Shown: in pieces, positions 43,295 to 51,189 of the stretch | Layout of the letters: every line of letters starts with the position of its first letter | Numbering within the stretch: position 1 is the first letter of the stretch | From: Pseudomonas putida | Lineage (GTDB): Bacteria > Pseudomonadota > Gammaproteobacteria > Pseudomonadales > Pseudomonadaceae | Direction: 5' to 3' | DNA: 64,000 nucleotides | Assembly: GCF_001941965.1 (NCBI RefSeq) | Contig: NZ_MKZO01000025.1 | Location: 186,001-250,000, forward strand | The notes under the pieces: generated by a model | The model's database searches: none | What the model was told of the DNA's origin: nothing | Seen by the model: the letters and a program-made list of their open reading frames with translations, nothing else | Program-made: the position numbers and the translations under genes

Positions 43295-44173
43295 ATGAAC
43301 CTCAAGCAGATCGAATACGCCCTGGCCGTCGCCGAAACCGGCAGCTTCACCAAGGCAGCGCAGCGTTGCCATGTCGTGCAGTCGGCGCTGAGTCATCAGA
43401 TCGCCCGGTTGGAAGAACAGTTGGGCACCCAGTTGTTCGAGCGCAGTTCGCGTTGGGTCCGCCTGACCACCGCCGGCGAAGCCTTCGTACCCAATGCCCG
43501 TATCGCCCTGGATGCAGCGCGGCGGATCGCCGACGAGGTGGCTGCGGCCACCGGTGAAGTCCGCGGGCGCCTGTCCATCGGCGAGATCAGTTCGCTGACC
43601 GAGCTGGACCTGGTCGACCTGCTGGCCGGCTTTCACCGTGAATACCCCAAGGTGGATATCCGCTGGCTGATGGGCAAGAGCGAGCTGATGATCGGCGATG
43701 TCCGCGAGCGGCGCCTGGATGTGGCGTTTATCGGGGTCTGGCCGGGAGAGTCGCTGGAGGGGGTCGAGCATCGCCTGCTGGCCAAGGAGGAGCTGGTGGC
43801 GGTGTTGCCGCGGGAGCATCCGCTGGTTATCCACAGGCGCCTGTCGTTGGCGCAACTGGAGGACCAGCCGCTGGTGGACTTCCAGGCCGGCACCGGGGCG
43901 CGTCGGCAGACCGATGAAGCCTTCGCCACCGCCGGTCTGCGCCACCGGGTGCAGTTCGAAGTGGGCACCACCAACCTGATCGAGAAGTTCGTCCAGCGCG
44001 GTCTGGCCCTGGGGCTGGTGGCCGAGCGGGTGGCCGCCGGTTTCCAGCGGGTGAAGGTGCTGCCGATCAGCGATGCGCCGGTGCGTCATGTGTATGCCAT
44101 CTGGTCGAAAACCCCGACCCCGGCCGCCAGTGCCTTTATCCAGTTGCTGGAACGGCATCTGGCGGCGCGGTGA
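43295..44173 (+). CDS. LysR-family transcriptional regulator
   Basis: 292 residues. N-terminal winged HTH (MNLKQIEYALAVAETGSFTKAAQRCHVVQSALSHQIARLEEQLG) and a periplasmic-binding-like effector domain (about 90-290). Divergent from the MFS gene, its likely target. The start at 43295 has AGATGGATAA upstream, only a moderate ribosome site. Its 3' end lies 3 nt from the SDR gene on the opposite strand. Effector unknown. Confidence 0.92.
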   Translation: MNLKQIEYALAVAETGSFTKAAQRCHVVQSALSHQIARLEEQLGTQLFERSSRWVRLTTAGEAFVPNARIALDAARRIADEVAAATGEVRGRLSIGEISSLTELDLVDLLAGFHREYPKVDIRWLMGKSELMIGDVRERRLDVAFIGVWPGESLEGVEHRLLAKEELVAVLPREHPLVIHRRLSLAQLEDQPLVDFQAGTGARRQTDEAFATAGLRHRVQFEVGTTNLIEKFVQRGLALGLVAERVAAGFQRVKVLPISDAPVRHVYAIWSKTPTPAASAFIQLLERHLAAR

Positions 44174-44176
44174 ACA

Positions 44177-44926
44177 TCAGGCGGCGAAACCGCCGTCGAT
44201 GGTCAGGCTGGCGCCGGTGATGTAAGCGGATTCCGGGCCGGCCAGGTAGGCGACGAAGCTGGCGATCTCTTCCACATGCCCGTAGCGCCCGACCGCCATC
44301 AAGCCCATCAGGCTGTCGGCGAATTCGCTGTCGGCGGGGTTCATGTCGGTGTCCACCGGGCCGGGCTGCACGTTGTTGATGGTGATGCCGCGTGGGCCGA
44401 GATCGCGGGCCAGGCCACGGGTCAGGCCGACCAGCGCCGACTTGCTCATGGCATAGGTGGCGCCACCGGCGAAGGGCATGCGTTCGGCGTTGGTGCTGCC
44501 GATATTGATGATCCGCCCGCCCTGGCCCATATGCCGGAGCGCGGCCTGGCTGGCGACGAAGACGCTGCGCACGTTGACCGCCAGGGTACGGTCGAAGTCG
44601 TCGAGGCTGAACTCGGCGATATCGCCGATGGCCAGCACGCCGGCGTTGTTGACCAGGATATCGAGGCGGCCGAAGTGTTCGGCGGTCAGGTCCACCGCTT
44701 GCTGCACGGCGGCCGCGTCGGCGCTGTCGGCCTTGAGGGCCAGGGCCTTGCCGCCGTTCTGGCGGATCTCGTCCTGCAGCTGTTCGGCAACGGCCTGCGA
44801 GCTGACGTAGGTGAAGGCCACTGCCGCACCCTGTTCGGCCAGACGCTTGACGATGGCCGCGCCGATACCGCGTGAGCCGCCCTGGACCAGTGCCACTTTG
44901 CCGCTGAGGTTGTGTTGAGTCGACAT
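44177..44926 (-). CDS. SDR family oxidoreductase (FabG-like)
   Basis: 249 residues. NADP(H)-binding loop QGGSRGIGAAI, LVNNAGVLAIGD, active-site Ser in NIGSTNAE and YAMSK. Arg in GGSRGIG suggests NADPH. It is FabG-like but away from any fatty-acid cluster, so it probably reduces another 3-keto compound or quinone-like substrate. Divergent from a second LysR gene (124-nt gap), the likely controller. Confidence 0.9.
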   Translation of the reverse strand: MSTQHNLSGKVALVQGGSRGIGAAIVKRLAEQGAAVAFTYVSSQAVAEQLQDEIRQNGGKALALKADSADAAAVQQAVDLTAEHFGRLDILVNNAGVLAIGDIAEFSLDDFDRTLAVNVRSVFVASQAALRHMGQGGRIINIGSTNAERMPFAGGATYAMSKSALVGLTRGLARDLGPRGITINNVQPGPVDTDMNPADSEFADSLMGLMAVGRYGHVEEIASFVAYLAGPESAYITGASLTIDGGFAA

Positions 44927-45050
44927 GCTTGATGCTCCGAAAGAACAAGGCTGGATGCCTTGTGAATGGAACCGAGTATCTGCCTGGGATTAGCGCCCGA
45001 TAAGCCGGTAATCGCTATAGTCTTAATAAACCTTTGGTATGGAATCCCCG

Positions 45051-45977
45051 ATGGAAAGCTTCAGCAGCATCGAGTGTTTTATCCGTAGCGCCGAGGTCGG
45101 CAGCTTCGCTGAAGCCGCACGGCGCCTGAGCCTTACCCCGGCTGCGGTGGGCAAGAATGTCGCCGGTCTGGAGGCGCGCCTGGGCGTGCGGTTGTTCCAG
45201 CGTAGTACCAGAAGTCTGACCCTGACCGAGGCCGGGCAGCGTTTTCTTGCCGAAGTGCGGGACAGTTTCCAGACCATCCAGCATGCGGTGAACAACCTGG
45301 CCAGCGCCGAAGGGCAGCCGGCGGGGACCTTGAAGGTCAGCATGGGGACGGTGTTCGGGCGGCTCTACATCCTGCCGCTGTTGGGAGAATTCCTGGGGCG
45401 TTATCCGGCGATCACGCCGGACTGGCACTTCGATAACCGTCAGGTGGATCTGATTGCCCAGGGGTTCGATGCGGCCATCGGCGGTGGTTTCGACCTGCCG
45501 CCCGGGGTGGTGGCACGCAAGCTGGCGCCGGCGCACCGGATCCTGGTGGCGTCGACCGGGTATCTGGCGCGCTGCGGCGAGGTGCGCACGCCGGAGGACC
45601 TGGCCAGGGCGGACGGGATACTGATCCGCTCGCCGCAGACCGGGCGGGTGCGTTCGTGGCCGTTGACCAGCCGCTGGCAGGAGCAGAGTCCCTTGAGTTT
45701 GCGTCAGCGCATGACCATGACCGATTCCGAAGCGGCCTGTGCGGCGGCGGAGCAGGGCCTGGGGGTGGCGTTGGTGAGCATGCCGTTTGCCGTGCCGTAT
45801 CTGCAGCGCGGCAGCCTGGTGCGGGTGTTGCCGGACTGGTATGTGGATGACGGGAATATCTCGTTGTACTACGCGCAGCACAAGCTGCTGCCGGGGAAGA
45901 CCCGGGTGTTCGTGGATTTCGTGAGGGAGAAGTTTCTGGAGCAGGGGTTGGCGGGGCGGTTTGATGCGTTGGGCTGA
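45051..45977 (+). CDS. LysR-family transcriptional regulator
   Basis: 308 residues, starting MESFSSIECFIRSAEVGSFAEAARRLSLTPAAVGKNVAGLEARLG (LysR HTH), effector domain from about 92. An in-frame ATG at 45039 exists but lacks a ribosome site; the 45051 ATG gives a normal LysR N terminus. Divergent from the FabG-like SDR. Related to a group of DNA-binding regulators (e.g. YhjC/DmlR type) in which oxidoreductase genes are adjacent targets. Effector unknown. Confidence 0.9.
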   Translation: MESFSSIECFIRSAEVGSFAEAARRLSLTPAAVGKNVAGLEARLGVRLFQRSTRSLTLTEAGQRFLAEVRDSFQTIQHAVNNLASAEGQPAGTLKVSMGTVFGRLYILPLLGEFLGRYPAITPDWHFDNRQVDLIAQGFDAAIGGGFDLPPGVVARKLAPAHRILVASTGYLARCGEVRTPEDLARADGILIRSPQTGRVRSWPLTSRWQEQSPLSLRQRMTMTDSEAACAAAEQGLGVALVSMPFAVPYLQRGSLVRVLPDWYVDDGNISLYYAQHKLLPGKTRVFVDFVREKFLEQGLAGRFDALG

Positions 45978-46007
45978 TCCGGAATTTGCTTTGCTCTCTC
46001 GGGCCTA

Positions 46008-46089
46008 ATCGCTGGCAAGCCAGCTCCCACAGGTTCACCACTGTTCTTGAGAGCACTGCTGTACCTGTGGGAGCTGGCTTGCCAGCGAT
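46008..46089. repeat. Paired REP element (REPIN), inner spacer 32 nt
   Basis: Perfect 25-nt inverted copies at 46008-46032 and 46065-46089, CACAG ends inward. Complementary flanks CGGGCCTA / TAGGCCCG extend the palindrome to about 46000-46097. Located in the convergent gap between the LysR gene and the Gre-like gene. Confidence 0.95.
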
Positions 46090-46109
46090 TAGGCCCGGAA
46101 GAACAACCT

Positions 46110-46616
46110 CTATCTCACAGAAATAACGGCCAACACCTGCCGCCCATTACCCACCACCAAATCCAGCTCATCGTCCTCAAACTTGCCCAACAGTTGCTGC
46201 CCCAGCGGCGATCTCGGGGTAATCACCGTCACCAGCCCATCCCCCTCGCCAATCTTCAACCCGGCCGCCTCGGGCCCGAGAAACAGCCACTGCCGGCGCC
46301 CGTCCTGATCCTCCAGCAACACCAGGTTGCTCACCTGGATGCCGCGTTCGGCGTCGTACTCACGCACGACCAACTGCTGATAAGCCGCCCGCGCCTGACG
46401 AATCTCTTCCATGCGCCGGGCCTGTCCGGTGGCCAGGTAGGACGCTTCCAGGCTCAGGGTGTCGTACTTGTTCTCGGCGATGTTCTCTTCCGCGGTGGCC
46501 GCTTCATACGCGGTTTGCGCGGCACGCTGGATCATGTCCAGGTCGATGCCCAGGCGCTCGACGATGGCCTGCAGCAGCTCGTGCTTGTTCGGTTCAGCGG
46601 CAGAATTCAAGGACAT
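46110..46616 (-). CDS. GreA/GreB-family transcription elongation factor-like protein
   Basis: 168 residues. N-terminal helical part (LLQAIVERLGIDLDMIQRAAQTAYEAA ... YLATGQARRMEEIRQARAAYQQL) could be a coiled coil; C-terminal FKBP-like Gre domain (GIQVSNLVLLED ... PEAAGLKIGEGDGLVTVITPRSPLGQQLLGK) with the SPLGxxLLGK signature. Gre factors rescue backtracked RNA polymerase, but the acidic coil-tip residues are not obvious here, so it may bind RNA polymerase with another effect. Starts 23 nt inside the end of the 142-aa gene, suggesting coupling. Confidence 0.82.
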   Translation of the reverse strand: MSLNSAAEPNKHELLQAIVERLGIDLDMIQRAAQTAYEAATAEENIAENKYDTLSLEASYLATGQARRMEEIRQARAAYQQLVVREYDAERGIQVSNLVLLEDQDGRRQWLFLGPEAAGLKIGEGDGLVTVITPRSPLGQQLLGKFEDDELDLVVGNGRQVLAVISVR

Positions 46617-47022
46617 TGGCCCGGCTTTTCTCGGTAGGTGCAGTGCGGTTCTGTTGCAGCCAGAACTGGCATTTGGGGTTGGACAGGTTGCGCGGGTTTC
46701 TCTCCGCGCTCTCGACGGCATCCTCGATCTGCTGTGTCTGCAAGGATTGCTGGTACTGCTCGAACATGTGGTTCTGCTCCGGCGACTGTTCCTGCGCACC
46801 CGGGCGCCGTGCTGCGGGTGGTTGCGGCGGGGCAGGGGGCGTCAGCGGCTGGCTGATCACCGCCGTCACCGGTTCGCGCACCTCGGGCACGAACTGCCAG
46901 ACACCCCAGAGGGTCAGGCCGATGGCGATGAAACCCAGCCACAGTCCGAGGGCGACACCCAGGGCCAGCGGCAGGATTTTCGGAGAAATCTTGAAGGTAC
47001 GAGGACGGGTTCGGTAGGACAT
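46594..47022 (-). CDS. Membrane-anchored proline-rich protein, unknown function
   Basis: 142 residues. Basic N terminus (MSYRTRPRTFKISPK), one membrane helix (about 18-45), a proline-rich linker (QPLTPPAPPQPPAARRPGAQ) and a polar C-terminal region with two Cys (SNPKCQFWLQQNR, VLEFCR) that could form a disulfide. The topology suggests a periplasmic C terminus. Not recognised. GGAGGCTGTC stands before the ATG at 47022. Overlaps the Gre-like gene by 23 nt. Divergent from earP. Confidence 0.75.
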   Translation of the reverse strand: MSYRTRPRTFKISPKILPLALGVALGLWLGFIAIGLTLWGVWQFVPEVREPVTAVISQPLTPPAPPQPPAARRPGAQEQSPEQNHMFEQYQQSLQTQQIEDAVESAERNPRNLSNPKCQFWLQQNRTAPTEKSRANVLEFCR

Positions 47023-47134
47023 GACAGCCTCCTGGCCAGGACAGGGACGGGATTGTCGCACGACGGATCTTTTTTCAGGGCCCGATAACCCGGACAATCG
47101 ACGATTATTTGTTCGCGGCGCAAGAGGGCCTGCC

Positions 47135-48253
47135 ATGAAACCGACCTGGGATATCTTCTGCTGCGTCGTCGACAACTACGGTGATATCGGCGTGACCTGG
47201 CGCCTGGCCCGGCAACTGGTGGCCGAGCACGGGCTGGCGGTGCGCCTGTGGGTCGATGAGCCAAAGGCCTTCGTACGTCTGTGTCCGGAGGCGGACGGCG
47301 AGGCACTGTGCCAGGTCCGCGATGGCGTCGAGGTACGCCGCTGGTTGGCAGAGTGGCAACCGGTGGCGGTAGCCGACGTGGTGATCGGCGCCTTCGCCTG
47401 CCAGTTGCCGGCGGCCTATGTCGAGGCGATGGCCGAACGCACCGCCCCGGCCCTGTGGCTGAACCTGGATTACCTCAGCGCCGAGGACTGGGTCGAAGGT
47501 TGCCATGGCCTGCCGTCGCCGCAGGCCAACGGGTTGCGCAAGGTGTTCTTCTTCCCCGGCTTCACCGAACGCACCGGTGGTTTGCTGCGCGAATCGGGAT
47601 TGCTGGAGCGGCGCGGCGCCTTTGATCGTCAGGCATTTCTGAATGGTCTGCAGATCCATCCTCAGCCCGAGGCTCGGCTGATTTCCCTGTTTGCCTATGA
47701 AAATCCCGGACTTGCCAGCTGGTTCGATGCCCTCGCCGAAGACGCCCGGCCCAACCATGTGCTGGTCCCGGAAGGGCGGGTACTCGGCGATGTAAAAGCC
47801 TGGCTGGCTGTGGATAACCTCGCTGTCGGAGATATCCACAGGCGCGGCGCCCTGACCGTGCAGATCCTGCCCTTCGTCAGCCAGGACGATTACGACCGCC
47901 TGCTGTGGAGCTGCGATTTCAACGCGGTGCGTGGCGAAGACTCCTTCGTCCGCGCGCAATGGGCCGGCCAGCCGCTGCTCTGGCATATCTATGTGCAGGA
48001 GGAGTACGCCCACTGGGAAAAGCTCGAAGCGTTCCTCGACCGCTACACCCAGGGCCTGGCGCCTGCCGCCGCGGCAGCGCTGGTGGAATTGTGGCGGGCC
48101 TGGAACATGGATCGGGACATGGGCGAGGCGTGGAAACAGCTGCTGCCGCACTGGCATGAACTGGCCGTGCACGCCCGTGGCTGGTGCGCGGAGCAGGCCG
48201 CTCGGCCGGACCTTGCCAAGGCGCTGGTACAGTTTTACCGAAATTGGATATGA
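47135..48253 (+). CDS. earP: EF-P arginine rhamnosyltransferase
   Basis: 372 residues. EarP is a GT-B inverting enzyme that attaches rhamnose from dTDP-L-rhamnose to Arg32 of EF-P. The sequence begins KPTWDIFCCVVDNYGDIGVTWRLARQL; conserved Asp residues (D13 and D17 in CCVVDNYGD) include the catalytic base. The C-terminal domain has LPFVSQDDYDRLLWSCDFNAVRGEDSFVRAQWAG. The start at 47135 has AGAGGGCC upstream. It lies 48 nt before efp, the standard earP-efp arrangement. Confidence 0.96.
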   Translation: MKPTWDIFCCVVDNYGDIGVTWRLARQLVAEHGLAVRLWVDEPKAFVRLCPEADGEALCQVRDGVEVRRWLAEWQPVAVADVVIGAFACQLPAAYVEAMAERTAPALWLNLDYLSAEDWVEGCHGLPSPQANGLRKVFFFPGFTERTGGLLRESGLLERRGAFDRQAFLNGLQIHPQPEARLISLFAYENPGLASWFDALAEDARPNHVLVPEGRVLGDVKAWLAVDNLAVGDIHRRGALTVQILPFVSQDDYDRLLWSCDFNAVRGEDSFVRAQWAGQPLLWHIYVQEEYAHWEKLEAFLDRYTQGLAPAAAAALVELWRAWNMDRDMGEAWKQLLPHWHELAVHARGWCAEQAARPDLAKALVQFYRNWI

Positions 48254-48301
48254 TACGCGGCCTCGATTTTTATAAATCCATCCAGATTCGGATACTTCGT
48301 A

Positions 48302-48871
48302 ATGAAAACTGGTAAAGAGCTGAAACCCGGTACCGTACTGCGTATCGACAACGACCCGTGGCTGGTTCAGAAAGCTGAGTTCACCAAATCGGGCCGTAAC
48401 AGCGCGATCATGAAGACCAAGCTGAAGAACCTGCTGACCGGCTACAAGACCGAAACCGTATACGGTGCGGACGACAAGCTGGACGACGTGATCCTGGATC
48501 GCAAAGAAGCGACCCTGTCGTTCATCAGCGGTGACTCGTACACCTTCATGGACACTTCCGACTACACCATGTACGAACTGAACGCCGAAGACATCGACGC
48601 CGTTCTGCCGTACATCGAAGAAGGCATGGAAGACATCTGCGAAGCCGTCTTCTTCGAAGGCCGCCTGGTTTCCGTAGAGCTGCCGACCACCATCAGCCGT
48701 CAGGTCGTCTACACCGAGAACGCTGCTCGTGGCGACACCTCCGGCAAGGTCATGAAGCCTGCCAAACTGAAGAACGGTACCGAGATCCAGGTTGCCGACT
48801 TCATCCAGATCGACGAGTGGATCGACATCGACACTCGCGACAACAGCTTCAAGGGCCGTTCCAAGAAGTAA
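48302..48871 (+). CDS. efp: Elongation factor P
   Basis: 189 residues, three beta-barrel domains. Loop residue R32 in KSGRNSA is Arg, the EarP target, rather than Lys as in EpmA systems, so the factor is expected to be rhamnosylated. It relieves ribosome stalling at polyproline stretches. Codon use is strongly biased, as for a highly expressed gene. A TATGAT box at 48249 is a candidate -10 for a promoter of its own. Followed by a terminator. Confidence 0.98.
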   Translation: MKTGKELKPGTVLRIDNDPWLVQKAEFTKSGRNSAIMKTKLKNLLTGYKTETVYGADDKLDDVILDRKEATLSFISGDSYTFMDTSDYTMYELNAEDIDAVLPYIEEGMEDICEAVFFEGRLVSVELPTTISRQVVYTENAARGDTSGKVMKPAKLKNGTEIQVADFIQIDEWIDIDTRDNSFKGRSKK

Positions 48872-48891
48872 TCTTCCTGGCGTCCACGAAA

Positions 48892-48915
48892 AACCCGGCC
48901 TCGGCCGGGTTTTTT
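48892..48915 (+). terminator. Intrinsic terminator of efp
   Basis: AACCCGGCC / GGCCGGGTT stem with a tiny TC loop (or 8 bp with CTCG), followed by TTTTT. Confidence 0.9.
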
Positions 48916-48919
48916 CATT

Positions 48920-49010
48920 TCTGAGCTCCAAGCCTCAAGCTTTAAGCCTCAAGCAAGAGCGGCGCGGACCGCTGTTTCTTGCAGCTTACGGCTTGAAGCT
49001 TACAGCTCGC
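48920..49010. repeat. Imperfect palindromic repeat (AAGCTTCAAG type)
   Basis: The left half has AAGCCTCAAGCTTTAAGCC and CAAGCAAGAGCGG; the right half CCGCTGTTTCTTGC and GGCTTGAAGCTT. The halves are largely complementary. Same type as repeats at 6852-6901 and 29752-29805. Located in the convergent gap between efp and ohr. Confidence 0.65.
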
Positions 49011-49014
49011 TTCA

Positions 49015-49434
49015 TCAAACGCTTACGTGCAGGCGTACATCGACGTTGCCGCGGGTGGCGTTGGAGTACGGGCAGACCTTGTGCGCGGCGTCGACCAGGG
49101 CCTGGGCGTCGGCTTGTTCGAGGCCCGGCAGGCTGATGCGCAGGTCGATATCGAGACCGAAGCCGCCCTCGATCTGGCCGATGCCGACTTCGGCGGTGAT
49201 CGCGGTTTGCGCAGGCAACTGGCGTTTGCTCTGGCCGGCAACGAATTTCAGGGCGCCGATGAAGCAGGCCGAGTAGCCGGCGGCGAACAGTTGTTCCGGG
49301 TTGGTCGCCGCGCCGCCGGCACCGCCGAGTTCTTTCGGGGTGGCCAGTTTCACGTCGAGGATGCCGTCGTTGGAAACGGCACGACCATCGCGGCCACCAG
49401 TGGAGGTTACGTGTGCGGTGTAGAGCGCTTTCAT
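49015..49434 (-). CDS. ohr: Organic hydroperoxide resistance protein
   Basis: 139 residues. OsmC/Ohr fold with both redox cysteines: C57 in AAGYSACFIGAL and C121 in HKVCPYSNATRGN. It reduces fatty-acid and organic hydroperoxides, using lipoamide. ATG at 49434. The OhrR gene lies 172 nt upstream on the same strand. Both upstream regions contain TTAG(T/C)(G/A)CGCAAG, perhaps the operator. Confidence 0.96.
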   Translation of the reverse strand: MKALYTAHVTSTGGRDGRAVSNDGILDVKLATPKELGGAGGAATNPEQLFAAGYSACFIGALKFVAGQSKRQLPAQTAITAEVGIGQIEGGFGLDIDLRISLPGLEQADAQALVDAAHKVCPYSNATRGNVDVRLHVSV

Positions 49435-49518
49435 GGAAATGTCCTCGAACCTTGATAAGTGTTTGGCACCGGAGAAGGGTGCCATCTGGGTACGAGGATT
49501 AAGTTAGTTCACAAATAT

Positions 49519-49530
49519 TTAGTGCGCAAG
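49519..49530 (-). promoter_or_regulatory. Candidate OhrR site, ohr upstream region
   Basis: Plus-strand TTAGTGCGCAAG, 85 nt before the ohr start, in an AT-rich region. It matches TTAGCACGCAAG upstream of ohrR (50101-50112) at 10 of 12 positions. Confidence 0.45.
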
Positions 49531-49606
49531 ATAAATTTTATGACTTTTTCCGGTCAGGCCAGGCGACAGGGCAGGCGCTTGCCTCAAAAGCCCCGTCGCA
49601 GAGCCA

Positions 49607-50068
49607 TCAGAGGCTCTTTTGCAGTTGTTCGCGCAACGCCAGTAATTGCGCCTGGAGCCTCTGCAGTTGCTCCATCGACTGGCCGCTGGCGCCGAGAATG
49701 CAATGCGGAACCTTGCGTGCCTGCTGCTGCAGTTCACGTCCGGCCTCGGTGAGTTCGACGATCACCACCCGCTCATCCTCGCGGCTGCGGGTGCGCTTGA
49801 GCAGGCCTTCGGCCTCCAGGCGCTTGAGCAGCGGGGTGAGGGAACCCGGATCGGTGAGCAGGCGCTGGCTGATTTCGCCGACGGTCAGGGCGTCCTCTTC
49901 CCACAGCACGAGCATCGCCAGGTACTGTGGATAAGTCAGCCCGAGAGCCTGCAGCAAGGGCTTGTAGACCTTGGTCATCAGCAGCGAAGTGGAATGCAGG
50001 GCAAAGCACACCTGGTTATCCAGGAGCAGTTCGTCGCAACGGTCGGGAGCTTGGGTATCGGCGTTCAT
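49607..50068 (-). CDS. ohrR: OhrR, MarR-family peroxide-sensing repressor
   Basis: 153 residues. MarR-type winged helix (about 50-110) with the recognition region LLTDPGSLTPLLKRLEAEGLL and wing SREDERVVIVELT. The N-terminal C21 in QVCFALHST is at the position of the peroxide-sensing Cys of OhrR. When oxidised it leaves DNA and lets ohr be expressed. AAGGAT lies before the ATG at 50068. Adjacent to ohr. Confidence 0.95.
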   Translation of the reverse strand: MNADTQAPDRCDELLLDNQVCFALHSTSLLMTKVYKPLLQALGLTYPQYLAMLVLWEEDALTVGEISQRLLTDPGSLTPLLKRLEAEGLLKRTRSREDERVVIVELTEAGRELQQQARKVPHCILGASGQSMEQLQRLQAQLLALREQLQKSL

Positions 50069-50100
50069 GCAGATCCTTGTAATCGTCTGGCCCTTGAATG

Positions 50101-50112
50101 TTAGCACGCAAG
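50101..50112 (-). promoter_or_regulatory. Candidate OhrR site, ohrR upstream region
   Basis: Plus-strand TTAGCACGCAAG, 33 nt before the ohrR start, followed at 50116 by a partial TTAGCGCG. The site would overlap the promoter and fit autoregulation. Confidence 0.4.
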
Positions 50113-50115
50113 TTT

Positions 50116-51078
50116 TTAGCGCGATCGCCAGCTTAGTTCGCTTTGCAGCGCGAGATCCCAGGGCGGCACCGGGCTAAAACGGCTCTTGAGGAATTCGAGC
50201 AGCAAACGGCTGCGAGAGTTCGTTTCATGTTCAAGACGAAGCGCATAGACCCTACTGGTCTCGGTAGCGGGCAGGCCGTTTTCGCAGAACAGCGGAAGCA
50301 AATCGCCACGCAGCAGATACTCGCTGATCAGCCAGGTCGGCAGGTGGGCGATGCCCAGGCCGGCGAGCGCGCCGAACAGCAGGGTTTCGGCGTTGTTGGC
50401 GGTCATGCGCATCCGCGATGGGCGGAACAGGCGCATCTGTCCTTCCAATTCGAAGCGCCAGGCGAAGGGCGGGGCCAGGCCATCCCAGTCCAGGCCGTCG
50501 TGTTCGGTCAACTCGGCCGGGCTCGCCGGCACACCGCGCTGGCGCAGGTAAGCAGGGCTGGCACAGGCGATGCGCACCATATAGGCCAGCGGGGTGGCCA
50601 CCAGTCGGGTATCGACAAGCGGGCCGGCGCGCAGCACCAGGTCCACCTCGCCAAGGTGCGAGCCGTGCATGTCGACGAAGCTGTCGATCAGGCGCAGTTG
50701 CACATCGAGCCCGGGGTAGGCGACGAGGAAATCGGCGATGGCCGGCGCCAGGTGACGTCGACCGAAGGCCGCTGGTGCATCGATGCGGATCAGGCCTTCC
50801 GGCGCGTTGCTCAGTGAGACTGCTTCGGCCCGGGCCAGGCGCAGCTCCTCGACGATCCGCCGGGCCCGCTCGGCAAAGGCGTTGCCGGCCGGAGTCGAGC
50901 GTACGGCATGGGTACTACGAACGAAAAGGCGGCTGCCTACCGCGTTCTCCAGGTTGTCGATGCGCCGCGCCACCGCCGACGGCGTCAACGGATGGCGCCG
51001 CGAGGCGGCGGAAAAGCTACCGGTTTCGAGGACATCGAGAAACAGCGTGAGCTGTTCGGTCAGGGCATCGGGGTTCAT
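50116..51078 (-). CDS. LysR-family transcriptional regulator
   Basis: 320 residues. The ATG at 51078 opens with MNPDALTEQLTLFLDVLETGSFSAASRRHPLTPSAVARRIDNLE (HTH), then a ligand domain of normal size. GATCACCATG lies before the start, weak ribosome site. A longer frame to 51114 adds MAVPIPHKQTIT and is less likely. Divergent from a TSUP membrane protein gene 112 nt away, probably its target. Effector unknown. Confidence 0.9.
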   Translation of the reverse strand: MNPDALTEQLTLFLDVLETGSFSAASRRHPLTPSAVARRIDNLENAVGSRLFVRSTHAVRSTPAGNAFAERARRIVEELRLARAEAVSLSNAPEGLIRIDAPAAFGRRHLAPAIADFLVAYPGLDVQLRLIDSFVDMHGSHLGEVDLVLRAGPLVDTRLVATPLAYMVRIACASPAYLRQRGVPASPAELTEHDGLDWDGLAPPFAWRFELEGQMRLFRPSRMRMTANNAETLLFGALAGLGIAHLPTWLISEYLLRGDLLPLFCENGLPATETSRVYALRLEHETNSRSRLLLEFLKSRFSPVPPWDLALQSELSWRSR

Positions 51079-51189
51079 GGTGATCGTTTGCTTGTGCGGA
51101 ATTGGCACAGCCATTGTGCGTTGCTATGCGTTTCCCCGCTAGGCGCACATCGGTAGCATGCTTGCCATTGAATAGCGGGTGAGGCCGGC

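Noticed and set aside
47105-48931. 608-codon minus-strand frame across earP and efp
   Set aside because: Antisense to two certain genes; no ribosome site or domain.
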